A DNA stretch of 54,062 nucleotides from DATHBD01 sp035296325 (GTDB taxonomy: Bacteria > Actinomycetota > Actinomycetes > Mycobacteriales > Micromonosporaceae), in the NCBI GenBank assembly GCA_035296325.1, contig DATHBD010000033.1, forward strand, positions 1-54,062. The letters run 5' to 3'. A program made the translations under genes and the position numbers. Position 1 is the stretch's first letter, and the number at the start of each line of letters is the position of its first letter. Below the pieces are notes generated by a model. It had not been told where the DNA came from and searched no databases. It worked only from the letters and a program-made list of their open reading frames with translations. Positions 8,629-17,101 of the stretch are shown here, piece by piece.

Positions 8629-8921
8629 TCCGGGTCGTGCTGCCGGCCCACCTGAAGACCCTCGCCGGGGTCGGCAGCGAGGTGCACCTGGAGGTCGACG
8701 AACCGGTCACCCAACGGGTGGTTCTGAACGCGCTGGAGCGGGCGTACCCGATGCTGCGCGGCACCATCCGCGACCACCGTACCGGGGCGCGACGAGCGTT
8801 CGTCCGGTTCTACGCCTGCGAGGAGGACCTGTCCAACGAGTCGCCGGACGCGCCATTACCCGACCGGGTGGTGACCGGGGAGGAGCCCTTCCTCGTCGTG
8901 GGTGCGATGGCCGGCGGTTGA
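8625..8921 (+). CDS. MoaD/ThiS-family ubiquitin-fold sulfur-carrier-like protein
   Basis: The protein has 98 residues. It begins MIRVVLPAHLKTLAG, has the beta-grasp pattern LEVDEPVTQRVVLNALERAYP, and ends in the obligatory diglycine (GAMAGG). Family members are adenylated at the C-terminal glycine by MoeB/ThiF-type enzymes and carry sulfur as a thiocarboxylate. Some archaeal and bacterial relatives are conjugated to proteins. No MoaE, MoeB, ThiF or ThiG gene is nearby. The ATG overlaps the stop of the propeller gene by four bases. The partner and pathway are not identifiable; a dedicated modification involving the propeller protein is speculation. Confidence 0.85.
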   Translation: MIRVVLPAHLKTLAGVGSEVHLEVDEPVTQRVVLNALERAYPMLRGTIRDHRTGARRAFVRFYACEEDLSNESPDAPLPDRVVTGEEPFLVVGAMAGG

Positions 8922-8948
8922 CCGGTCGCGCCCGCGGGCGCGGCGGTC
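8920..8948. terminator. GC-rich palindrome between convergent genes
   Basis: GACCG and CGGTC flank a 16-bp self-complementary core (8927-8942). It sits directly at the stop of the MoaD-like gene and 10 bases from the stop of the convergent kinase, so it could end both transcripts. Confidence 0.5.
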
Positions 8949-8957
8949 ACGGTCGCC

Positions 8958-11015
8958 TCAGGTGGCGGTGTTGCGCAGGATCTGGCCGGCTTTCTGGATG
9001 ATCGCTGATGCCGCGAACGGCTTCTCGATCAAATGCACGTCGCGGTCGAGTCGCCCCTTCGACGCCAGGACCGGCCGGGCGTAGCCGGAGATGTACAGGA
9101 CCTTGATGTCGGGCTTGATCCGGCGGACCTGCTCAGCGACTTCCTTGCCCAGCATGTTGGGCATGACCACGTCGGTGACGAGGAGGTGGATCTCGCCGTC
9201 GTACCCGGTGGCCAGTGCGACGGCATCCAGGCCGTTCGCGGCGGTGATCACGTGATAGCCGTCCCGGATGAAGATCCGTTCGGTGACGTCGCGCAGAGCA
9301 TCCTGGTCCTCGACGAGCAGCACCGTCTGTCCGCCCGGAACATGCTGATAGGGCGGGGCGTCGGGCACCGCGACGGGTACCTCGTCGGTGACCGGGAACA
9401 TCATCGTGAACGTCGTGCCCACACCGACCTGGGACTCGATTTCGATGGTCCCCTCGGCCTGGGCGACGATCCCGTACACCGTCGCGAGCCCGAGGCCGGT
9501 CCCCGTCCCGTCCCGTTTCGTGGTGTAGAACGGCTCGAAGACATGCTCCATGACCTCAGCCGTCATCCCGGTGCCGGAGTCGCCGATCCGCAGCCGCACG
9601 TAGCGACCCGCCCGTAGCCGGGCGCCGCCGACGGTCACGTCGGCACCGAGGGACACGTTCGACGTGTCGACGCAGAGCGTTCCGCCGCCGCTCATCGCGT
9701 CGCGGGCGTTGACGACCAGGTTGACCAGCACCTGTTCGATCTGCCCGGTGTCGGCGAGGATCGGCCAGATGTCAGGCCCCAGGTCGGTCTGCAGCACGAC
9801 ATCTTCACCGATGGTGCGGTCCAGAAGCTGCGCCACGTCGGTGACGACCTCGTTGAGGTCGAGGACGCGCGGCTGGATCACCTCGCGGCGCGCGAACGCG
9901 AGGAGCTGGTGGGTCAGCGCGGTGGCCCGTTCCGCGGCCCGCTGGATCTGCCCGACGTCGCGGCCGGCCGCGGCGATCGACTCGGTCTGCGGCGTCGTGG
10001 CGAGTTCCTCGGCGACGAACGCGGCGTAGTTCAGGATCACGCCGAGCAGGTTGTTGAAGTCGTGTGCGACGCCACCGGCGAGCTGGCCCAGCACCTCCAG
10101 GCGCTGCCCCTGCTGGAGCTGGGCCTGCAGCGACACCTTGTCGCTCTCCACCTTCTCCCACTCCGAGTCCATCCGGGCCTGGAAGCGGTCAGCTGCGTTG
10201 TCGGCCTCCAGCCGTTCGTCCTCGACCAGCACGTCGAAGCGTTGCCGCGCGTGCTGCGTCTGGCTGTGTGCCTCATCGACCTGGATCTCGAAGCGGTCCG
10301 CCGCGTCGCTCGCTTCGGCGCGCTGTTCGGCCACCCGGACCTCGAAGCGGTCGTGGGCTTCCTGAAGTTCGTGGTTGACCTGGGCGGCAGCCGCCGGCGC
10401 CCCAGGCATGCCCGGCGTGGCCATCCGGGCCTGGAACTGGCTGTCCGCCTTGTGCATCTGGGCGCGTTCCCGCCCGACCTGGGCGTCAAAGCGCCCCTGG
10501 GCGTACTTGGCCTGCTCGCGTACCTCGTCGGCCAGCACCTCGAACCGCTCCGCCGCATCCGCCGCCTCGGACCGCAGCTGTGCCATCCGGACTTCGAAGC
10601 GGTCCCGGGCCTCCTGCAACTCGCTGAAGCGCCGCGCCGTGGTCGCCGCACCCACGACGACACCCACCTGGTCCACGATGGGTGAGATCGTCAACGACAC
10701 CATCACCACCGTGCCGTCGTTGCAGACCCGCTCGGTGCGGTAGGGCTCGACGACCTCGCCGGCCATGATCCGGCGAAGAGTCGCGGCCTCTTCGTCGCGG
10801 CCCGGCGGCGGCACCATGATCTCCGCGTGCTGGCCGATGACGTCCTGCGCGGCGTACCCGTAGAGCCGCGCGGCCGCGGGGTTCCAACTGCTGATTCGAC
10901 CCTCGTCGGTCATCCCGACGATCGCGTCGTGCGAGGACTCCACGATCGAGGCCAGCTCCGCACGCCCGCCGGCCACTTTTGCCTGCGCCGGACTCTTCAC
11001 CATGCCAACTCCCAC
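8958..11015 (-). CDS. Hybrid sensor histidine kinase: PAS - 18-residue-repeat coiled coil - HisKA/HATPase - receiver
   Basis: The protein has 685 residues and no membrane segment, so it is a cytosolic sensor. Residues 20-128 are a PAS domain (SSHDAIVGMTDEGRISSWNPAAARLYGY). Residues 130-300 are a long helix of 18-residue units, each starting RFE/RFD/RFQ (139, 157, 175, then 223, 241, 259, 277). The H-box GGVAHDFNNLL carries His318. HATPase boxes follow: NLVVNARDAM, DSGTGM, GTGLGLATVYG. The C-terminal receiver has a DQD acidic pair, phospho-acceptor Asp615 in VTDVVMPN, and the Lys in EKPF. It is divergent from the RsbQ-like operon, so it may act in the same stress response. No separate response regulator is adjacent; output probably goes through phosphotransfer or interaction. 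Confidence 0.9.
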   Translation of the reverse strand: MGVGMVKSPAQAKVAGGRAELASIVESSHDAIVGMTDEGRISSWNPAAARLYGYAAQDVIGQHAEIMVPPPGRDEEAATLRRIMAGEVVEPYRTERVCNDGTVVMVSLTISPIVDQVGVVVGAATTARRFSELQEARDRFEVRMAQLRSEAADAAERFEVLADEVREQAKYAQGRFDAQVGRERAQMHKADSQFQARMATPGMPGAPAAAAQVNHELQEAHDRFEVRVAEQRAEASDAADRFEIQVDEAHSQTQHARQRFDVLVEDERLEADNAADRFQARMDSEWEKVESDKVSLQAQLQQGQRLEVLGQLAGGVAHDFNNLLGVILNYAAFVAEELATTPQTESIAAAGRDVGQIQRAAERATALTHQLLAFARREVIQPRVLDLNEVVTDVAQLLDRTIGEDVVLQTDLGPDIWPILADTGQIEQVLVNLVVNARDAMSGGGTLCVDTSNVSLGADVTVGGARLRAGRYVRLRIGDSGTGMTAEVMEHVFEPFYTTKRDGTGTGLGLATVYGIVAQAEGTIEIESQVGVGTTFTMMFPVTDEVPVAVPDAPPYQHVPGGQTVLLVEDQDALRDVTERIFIRDGYHVITAANGLDAVALATGYDGEIHLLVTDVVMPNMLGKEVAEQVRRIKPDIKVLYISGYARPVLASKGRLDRDVHLIEKPFAASAIIQKAGQILRNTAT

Positions 11016-11183
11016 GCGCGGGTCGCTTCGTCCCAGGCTGTTCGGCGGCCACCAGCAGCTCCACCACCCAGCCTACGCACAAGGTGAGCAGATTTCCCGT
11101 ATAGAGGGAATTGTGCGGGTTGCCGTCGAGGCCGACTCCGCCCGCGTGGCGGGTGCCCTGGTCGGCGGGTAACGTTCCGGCCC

Positions 11184-11987
11184 GTGACGGGTGCGCTGGA
11201 CCGCAACAATGTGCAGATCTCGGGTAGGGCCGACGGGCCCACGATGATCTTCGCGCATGGCTTCGGGTGTGATCAGAACATGTGGCGGTTCGTCGCGCCC
11301 GCGTTCGCCGACACATACCGCACCGTTCTCTTCGACCACGTGGGCGCCGGCCGCTCCGACCTGTCGGCGTACTCGCCGGACCGTCACTCGATGCTGCAGG
11401 GCTACGCCGACGACATGCTCGAGATCATGGCCGAGATCGAGGCGCGCGACACCGTGTTCGTCGGGCACTCGGTCGGCGCCATGATCGGTGTACTGGCGGC
11501 GAACTCCGCGCCCGACCGGTTCGACCGGCTGGTCCTGGTGGGACCGTCCCCGCGCTACCTCGACGACGTGGACTACCGGGGCGGGTTCAGCGCGGCCGAC
11601 ATCGAGGAACTGCTCGACTCGCTGGACAGCAACTACCTCGGCTGGTCGAGCGTGATGGCACCGGCGATCATGGGGAACCCGGACCGCCCGGAACTCGGCT
11701 CCGAGTTGACCAACAGCTTCTGCCGGACCGACCCGGCAATCGCACGCCGGTTCGCCAGGGTGACGTTCCTCTCCGACAACCGCGACGACCTTGCCGGCGT
11801 ATCGGTGCCCTGCCTCGTGCTGCAGTGCACCGACGACATCATCGCCCCCCACGAGGTGGGCGAATACGTGCACCGGCAACTGCCGAAGAGCGAGTTGGTC
11901 GTCCTGCGCGCGACGGGTCACTGCCCCAACCTCAGCGCCCCGGAGGAGACCGTGGCGGCGATCCGCGCCTTCCTGCGGCCGGGCTGA
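11184..11987 (+). CDS. rsbQ: RsbQ-like alpha/beta hydrolase, partner of the downstream phosphatase
   Basis: The 267-residue protein aligns by motif with RsbQ: MIFAHGFGCDQNMWR at the start, nucleophile Ser96 in VGHSVGAM, acid Asp217/218 in QCTDDIIAP, and His246 in ATGHCPN. In Bacillus subtilis RsbQ the triad is Ser96-Asp219-His247, and RsbQ is required for RsbP to respond to energy stress. The fold is also that of the plant D14/KAI2 receptors. The start is GTG at 11184. The phosphatase gene begins two bases after the stop, matching the rsbQ-rsbP arrangement. The inferred role is generating or sensing a small hydrophobic signal for the phosphatase. Confidence 0.88.
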   Translation: MTGALDRNNVQISGRADGPTMIFAHGFGCDQNMWRFVAPAFADTYRTVLFDHVGAGRSDLSAYSPDRHSMLQGYADDMLEIMAEIEARDTVFVGHSVGAMIGVLAANSAPDRFDRLVLVGPSPRYLDDVDYRGGFSAADIEELLDSLDSNYLGWSSVMAPAIMGNPDRPELGSELTNSFCRTDPAIARRFARVTFLSDNRDDLAGVSVPCLVLQCTDDIIAPHEVGEYVHRQLPKSELVVLRATGHCPNLSAPEETVAAIRAFLRPG

Positions 11988-11989
11988 CC

Positions 11990-14503
11990 ATGTCGGCACC
12001 GCAGGCGCAGGGCGACGAGCCCTATGCCGCGCTGATCGAGGACAGCGCCGAGGATCTGTTCGAGGCGGCGCCGTGCGGTTACCTGTCCATGCTCACCGAC
12101 GGCACCATCGTCAAGGTTAATCAGACGTTCCTCGACTGGACCGGTCGCGAACGCGAGGACCTCCTGCGGCGCACCCGCTTCTCCGACCTGCTCACCGTCG
12201 GCGGACGGATCTTCCACGAGACCCATTTCGCTCCCCTGCTGCGGATGCAGGGTCAGGTCCGTGAGATCGCCATCGATTTCGTCCGCGCCAACGGAAGTCG
12301 ACTCGCCGCGCTGATCAACGCCGTTCAGCGCACCGACCCGGAGACCGGATCCACGGTGATCCGGCTGACCGTCTTCGACGCCACCGACCGGCGCGAGTAC
12401 GAGCGGGAACTGGTGCGGGAACGCCGCCGAGCGGAGCGAAACGCCGCCCGGATCCGCGTGCTCCAGGAGATGGTGGCCCGGTGCGCGACCATCGTCCAGG
12501 CGGCCGAGATCGTGGCGCCGGTCGTCGCGGCCGGCGAGGAGGCGTTCGCCGCGACGGCCACGACGGTGTGGCTGCTGCGCCCGGACAGACTCGCGCTGAT
12601 CCCGGCGCACGGTACGCCCAGCGCCACCCCACTGCCCCTGGAGCCCGGCACGCCGCAGGCCCGCACCGTCGCGGAGCAGGTCGTGGTGGTGCACCAGGCT
12701 GCGGGTGCGGCCGCTGGCGCCGTCACGACCTGCGCATTCACCCCGCTGCTCGCCGATGAACGGACCCTCGGGGTGGTCGCCTTCGGCTTCGCCGACGTGC
12801 GGCAGCTCGACACCGACGAACTGGAACTGATGGGCACGCTCGGCCGCCAGGCCGGTCAGGCGTTGGAACGGGCCCGGCTCAACGAGGAGGCGGCGCAACG
12901 CGCGCGACAGTCGGCGTTCCTCGCAGCGATGAGCGGCGAACTGGACAAGGTGGCCGGATTCGCGGAACGGGCGCGCCGACTGGTCGAGCTCGTCGTGCCG
13001 GGCCTCGCCGCGTACGCCAAGATCGAGGTGCCGGACGCACCCGGCGCGGAGTGGTTCGCCGCCGCCGCTCCGGCGGAACCGACCACCACCGGCACAGCGA
13101 CCCCGCCCACCGGCACGGGGACGCAGCCCGAGGGCAGCGACTGCGAGCCGTGGCCCGAGCCGGGCGCGGCACGGGCGGCCCTGGCTGCGGCGGTGCAGAC
13201 CGGGCACCCCCAGACGCTGCCGGCGCCGGCGGGCAGTCAGCGCCTCACCATGGTGCTGCCGCTGCGGGCCCGGGGGCGGGTGCTCGGCGCCCTCCTGATG
13301 GTCGTCGGTGCCAACTCCCAGACCGGGACCGACCGCGGCTTCCTCGACGATCTGGCGGACCGGGCCGGACTGGCGTTGGAGAACGCCCGCCTGTCCGAGC
13401 AGGACCGGGAGGTCGCCAGTACCCTGCAGCGCAGCCTGCTGGCCGCAGACCCACCCGTGGATGCGCGTTTCGCCGTTGTCGCTGCGTATCAGTCCGGAGT
13501 CGAGAGTCTCGAGGTCGGCGGGGACTGGCACGACACCTTCGCCACCGCCGAAGATCGGGTTGGTGTGGTGGTCGGCGATGTCGTCGGCCGGGGAATCCGG
13601 GCGGCCAGTGCCATGGGCCAGCTGCGCAGCGCGGTCCGGGCACTGGCGCTGGCCGGTTTCGGCCCGTCGACGGTACTGGGACATGTGGACAACTTCGTGG
13701 CCACGCTCGAGTCGGCGCAGATGGCCACCGTCGCCTTCGCCGAGTTGGCTCTCGACACCGGCGAGTTGCGGTACGCCTGCGCCGGGCACCCGCCGCCGCT
13801 GCTGCTGCCACCCGACGGGGAACCGCAGTACCTGTGGGGCGGCCGCTCCGGTCCGGTCGGCTCGTTCGCGTCCCTCCCGGCCCGCGAGGAGAGCGGCCTC
13901 ACCATGCCCCGGGGATCACGCCTCATGCTGTACACCGACGGGTTGATCGAACGTCGGGGCGAGTCGATCCACCAGGGACTGTCCCGCCTGTCGACCGAGG
14001 CGGCGGAGCGTCGTCACACGTCGCTGGAGGATCTTGTCGACGGCCTCAGCAAGGTGATGCTGACCGGCGTCCGCAGCCGCGACGACATGTGCCTGCTCGC
14101 CCTCGAGTACTGCGACGTGCCGGTGTTCCGACGCCGCCTCGGGGCGGATGCGGCCCACCTCACGGCGTTGCGCGCCGAACTGCGGCAATGGCTGTCGGAC
14201 AACGCCTTCGCCGACCCGGAGCAGTACGGCATCGTCCTGGCCTGCTCCGAAGCCGTGGCAAACGCCATCGAGCACGGCTACGGGAGCGACCCCACCGGTA
14301 TGGTGACGATCAACGCGACCCTGGGCCGGCGAATGTTGGAGATCCGGGTCTCCGATCTCGGCACCTGGCGCCCCCCGGGCGGACGGGGAGACCGGGGCCG
14401 CGGCATGGGCCTGATGGCCCGCACCATGGACGAGATGACCGTTGATCGGGGCCGGGGCACGACCATCATCATGCGCCGTCGAATCAGAAAGGCGGCAGGC
14501 TGA
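11990..14503 (+). CDS. PAS-GAF-GAF-PP2C(SpoIIE)-HATPase fusion: RsbP-like phosphatase joined to an RsbW-like kinase
   Basis: The 837-residue protein starts at ATG 11990, two bases after the RsbQ-like stop. Residues about 15-125 form a PAS domain (LFEAAPCGYLSMLTDG...FLDWTGR). A short coiled linker (about 128-160) leads to one GAF domain (about 165-297) and a second, more divergent GAF-like region (about 307-470). The SpoIIE-type PP2C domain (about 472-710) shows metal-site aspartates in GGDWHDTF, VVGDVVGRG, LYTDGLIERRG and RDDMCLLALEY. Residues about 720-833 form an RsbW-like HATPase with N-box SEAVANAIEHGYG and RGRGMGLM. It should both dephosphorylate and phosphorylate STAS antagonists in a sigma-factor partner switch. 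A Pro/Thr-rich insert lies in the second GAF. Confidence 0.9.
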   Translation: MSAPQAQGDEPYAALIEDSAEDLFEAAPCGYLSMLTDGTIVKVNQTFLDWTGREREDLLRRTRFSDLLTVGGRIFHETHFAPLLRMQGQVREIAIDFVRANGSRLAALINAVQRTDPETGSTVIRLTVFDATDRREYERELVRERRRAERNAARIRVLQEMVARCATIVQAAEIVAPVVAAGEEAFAATATTVWLLRPDRLALIPAHGTPSATPLPLEPGTPQARTVAEQVVVVHQAAGAAAGAVTTCAFTPLLADERTLGVVAFGFADVRQLDTDELELMGTLGRQAGQALERARLNEEAAQRARQSAFLAAMSGELDKVAGFAERARRLVELVVPGLAAYAKIEVPDAPGAEWFAAAAPAEPTTTGTATPPTGTGTQPEGSDCEPWPEPGAARAALAAAVQTGHPQTLPAPAGSQRLTMVLPLRARGRVLGALLMVVGANSQTGTDRGFLDDLADRAGLALENARLSEQDREVASTLQRSLLAADPPVDARFAVVAAYQSGVESLEVGGDWHDTFATAEDRVGVVVGDVVGRGIRAASAMGQLRSAVRALALAGFGPSTVLGHVDNFVATLESAQMATVAFAELALDTGELRYACAGHPPPLLLPPDGEPQYLWGGRSGPVGSFASLPAREESGLTMPRGSRLMLYTDGLIERRGESIHQGLSRLSTEAAERRHTSLEDLVDGLSKVMLTGVRSRDDMCLLALEYCDVPVFRRRLGADAAHLTALRAELRQWLSDNAFADPEQYGIVLACSEAVANAIEHGYGSDPTGMVTINATLGRRMLEIRVSDLGTWRPPGGRGDRGRGMGLMARTMDEMTVDRGRGTTIIMRRRIRKAAG

Positions 14504-14847
14504 TGCATCACAACCGGGTCATCGTCCGGCGGCACGACGACTGCCAGATCCTCGCCGTGGTGGGGGAGATCGACCACGCCCGGGCTGCCAGCCTGGAGGC
14601 GGAGATGCTCGCTGCAGCGGAGCCCGGCACCCCGCTCATCGTCGATCTGACCGGGGTCACGTTTCTCGACAGCGCCGGGCTGCGGCTGCTGGACGACCTC
14701 GTCCGCACCTGCGCGGAACGGCGCTCCCCCGTCCGTATCGTCGCGCCGCGGCCGGGCGCGGTCAGGTTCACCATCGACCTGATCGGGTTCCGGCCGGAAC
14801 TGCTCGCCGAGACGGCCGACGAGGCCACCGCCGCCCTTACCGGCTAG
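14503..14847 (+). CDS. STAS-domain anti-sigma-factor antagonist (RsbV/SpoIIAA-like)
   Basis: The protein has 114 residues and one STAS domain. The phospho-acceptor motif VTFLDSAGLRLL places the serine at residue 57, matching SpoIIAA/RsbV. It starts by ATG overlapping the preceding stop in TGATG, so translation is coupled to the phosphatase/kinase fusion, which is its likely modifying enzyme. No sigma factor gene is in the window, so the final target is elsewhere. Confidence 0.9.
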   Translation: MHHNRVIVRRHDDCQILAVVGEIDHARAASLEAEMLAAAEPGTPLIVDLTGVTFLDSAGLRLLDDLVRTCAERRSPVRIVAPRPGAVRFTIDLIGFRPELLAETADEATAALTG

Positions 14848-15156
14848 GGGTAGCGCCGGACATGCCGGCGCGGCAGCTGGGCCGAATCGACCCGCCCGCC
14901 GCCGACCGGGGCGGTGCCGCGACGGCCTCCGGTCGGCCATCCGACACTGCGTCCGAGGGCTCTCGACGCTGGCTCGATCCACCGCTCCGGCGTGTCGCCC
15001 TACCGGCATTGACCAGGGCGTATGCCGGGCCGTGTCCAATGTGGTGGCAGGAGGCATGGTCCGATCGGGCCATGCCCGCGATCCACGACGGGACACCCGG
15101 ACTCGCGAGCGGGTCCTACCATCGGGGCAACGCTTCAGCCTGTGGAAGGACACCCC
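14848..15156. other. Intergenic region between the partner-switch operon and the DUF3352 gene
   Basis: It contains the hairpin at 14853-14871 and presumably the promoter of the downstream gene, whose ribosome site GGAAGGA lies at 15144-15150. No coding frame is convincing. Confidence 0.4.
14853..14871 (+). terminator. Short hairpin after the STAS gene
   Basis: GCGCCGG and CCGGCGC flank a five-base loop, six bases after the STAS stop. The stem is short (7 bp) but all G/C. Confidence 0.5.
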
Positions 15157-16995
15157 GTGCCCGATCCGAATCAGCCATACCCACCGCCCGAGCCGCCTCA
15201 CGACGAGCGACTGGTCGAGGTCACCGCGGCTGGCCCGGTCCACCACGCTCCGGACGGCACGACCTGGCCGGCGACCGCCGGGCCACTCCCGCCGCTCGAA
15301 GGCATGCCGGCGGCTGCCGCGGTCGCCGGCCCACCGCGACGGCCCCGCTGGCCCATCGCGGTGGCGGCGGGCGTGGTGGCACTGGCGGTTCTCGTCGGTG
15401 GCGGGGCCGCTGCTGCGCGGATGTGGTACGGGAGCACGGGCGCGCTGCCCGAGCAGGCGGTGCCGGGCTCGACCGCCGCTTTCCTCCGGATCAATCTGAC
15501 ACCCGGGTACAGCCAGCGCGTGAAGGTGCTGGAGCTGCTGAAGAAGTTTCCGGCACCCAAGGGCGAGGCCGGCGACAGCCCGCTCGACACGTACCGGAAG
15601 GACCTGTTGAAGGAACTGGGCGTGTCGGCCGATGACACCGCGAAGTGGTTCAACGACCGCGCCGGGATCGGCGTGTGGGCCGACGGCGAACGCCGTCCGG
15701 TTGTGCTCGTGGTGCTGTCCAGCAGCGACGACAAGGCCGCCGGCCAGGCGCTGCGGGCCGCCCGGGACAAGGCCGGCGCCGAGCGCTTCGGCTTCGTGGT
15801 CGCCGGAGGCTACGCGCTGGTCGCCAAGGCCGACACCGGCGCGCAGGCAGCCGCGGACGCAGCTGCGCAGGCCGCCAAGAAGGGCAGTCTCGCCAAGAGC
15901 GCACAGTTCCGGTCAGCGACCGGTGCACTACCCGGCGACCAGGCCCTGCTGGGGTACACCGACCTGGACCGGGTGCGTGAGCTGATCACCGACGCGTCCG
16001 GCACCGGTGGCGAGCCGGCTACCGCCATGCCCGGGCTGGACAAGCTCACCGGTCACGTCGCCGTGGGCGCACAGGCCGTTGAGAACGGCATCGAGATCCG
16101 CAGCCGGTCGATCGGCATCGAGGAGCCGGACCGCCCGGCAATCGACGCGCGCGCCGCGCTCGGCAGGTTGCCGGGCAACGCCCTGGTGGCGGCCGTGACC
16201 GGCGGGCTCGGCCTGGACGCCGGCTCCAGCCTCGGTCAGCTCGGCGGCATGCTCGGGACCGGTGGTCTCGGCCTCCCCGGGATGGCGGCGCTGGTCGATC
16301 CTTCGGCCCCCGAATCCGGCCGGCCCGCTGCCCCGGCACCGGCGCCGGGGAAGCCTCAGGTCAGTGTGGGCCCGGACGGCAAGCTGCACCTCCCCGGACC
16401 GGACGGCAAGCCGATCATCGTCGATCCGAAGAACCCAGGCACCATCCCCACCCTCGACGGTGCCGCGGTGCCGGTCAGCCTCCCCCGCCGCGCCCCAGGG
16501 GACGGAACCTCGGTGGCCGACGCCGCCAAGGCTCTGCTCGCCTCGCTGGGCACCGCACAGAGCATCAGCCTGGCCATCACCGGCGGGCTCACCGACGGCC
16601 AGCAGCTGCCGCCGATGGCCGTGACGGTGCAGCTCGCCGACGATCCGGCGGCGAAGAAGTTCACCGACGACCTCAACCCGGTCACCGCCGGCTCCGGGGT
16701 CGTCCCGCCGGGTGCCATCGCCGTCAAACAACGCGGCAACTCGGTCGAGGCGCAGACCGCCGGGTACGCCGCGGCGGACGGCACGCTCGATGATCACGAG
16801 CTGTTCAAGGAGGCCATGGCGGGCGCCCCAGGCACCACCAGCGCGGCCTCGTACATCGACGTCACCAAGATTGTTGACGCGTTCGACGCTCCCGCCGACG
16901 TCAGGAAGGCGATCGGCCCGGTCAAGGCGATCGGCCTCAGCGCCGGGCGCGACGGCGACGACAACGTCGGACTGGTCCGCATCGTCATTCGCTAG
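15157..16995 (+). CDS. DUF3352 membrane-anchored protein
   Basis: The protein has 612 residues. The N-terminal Pro-rich cytoplasmic segment (PDPNQPYPPPEPPHDE) is followed by one membrane helix at about 65-90 (RRPRWPIAVAAGVVALAVLVGGGAAAA). A large extracytoplasmic region begins LPEQAVPGSTAAFLRINLTPGYSQRVKVLELLKKFPAP, typical of DUF3352. Repeated LLGYTDLDRVRELI-type and YIDVTKIVDAF segments suggest two related halves. A low-complexity GPDGKLHLPGPDGKP insert occurs near residue 410. GTG at 15157 was chosen for the GGAAGGA site. Function of the family is not known to me. Confidence 0.82.
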   Translation: MPDPNQPYPPPEPPHDERLVEVTAAGPVHHAPDGTTWPATAGPLPPLEGMPAAAAVAGPPRRPRWPIAVAAGVVALAVLVGGGAAAARMWYGSTGALPEQAVPGSTAAFLRINLTPGYSQRVKVLELLKKFPAPKGEAGDSPLDTYRKDLLKELGVSADDTAKWFNDRAGIGVWADGERRPVVLVVLSSSDDKAAGQALRAARDKAGAERFGFVVAGGYALVAKADTGAQAAADAAAQAAKKGSLAKSAQFRSATGALPGDQALLGYTDLDRVRELITDASGTGGEPATAMPGLDKLTGHVAVGAQAVENGIEIRSRSIGIEEPDRPAIDARAALGRLPGNALVAAVTGGLGLDAGSSLGQLGGMLGTGGLGLPGMAALVDPSAPESGRPAAPAPAPGKPQVSVGPDGKLHLPGPDGKPIIVDPKNPGTIPTLDGAAVPVSLPRRAPGDGTSVADAAKALLASLGTAQSISLAITGGLTDGQQLPPMAVTVQLADDPAAKKFTDDLNPVTAGSGVVPPGAIAVKQRGNSVEAQTAGYAAADGTLDDHELFKEAMAGAPGTTSAASYIDVTKIVDAFDAPADVRKAIGPVKAIGLSAGRDGDDNVGLVRIVIR

Positions 16996-17014
16996 CTCAA
17001 CCGGATCACGACGT

Positions 17015-17039
17015 TTGTGCGGCGGCTTCCGCCGCACAA
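17015..17039 (+). terminator. 11-bp perfect hairpin after the DUF3352 gene
   Basis: TTGTGCGGCGG pairs with CCGCCGCACAA around a three-base loop, 19 bases past the stop. Convergent gene ends make this region a natural termination site. Confidence 0.7.
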
Positions 17040-17044
17040 GCGAT

Positions 17045-17075
17045 GCGGGTGCCTCGCGTGAAGCGGGGCACCCGC
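17045..17075 (-). terminator. 9-bp hairpin after the GH2 gene
   Basis: GCGGGTGCC pairs with GGCACCCGC around a 13-base loop. It lies 26 bases beyond the GH2 stop on the minus strand. Confidence 0.6.
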
Positions 17076-17101
17076 GTCGATTTCCGGGTGACCGGGGTGA
17101 C

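Noticed and set aside
11918..13789. A 623-codon minus-strand frame under the phosphatase/kinase fusion
   Set aside because: It is antisense to clear PAS, GAF and PP2C motifs, and has no domain features.
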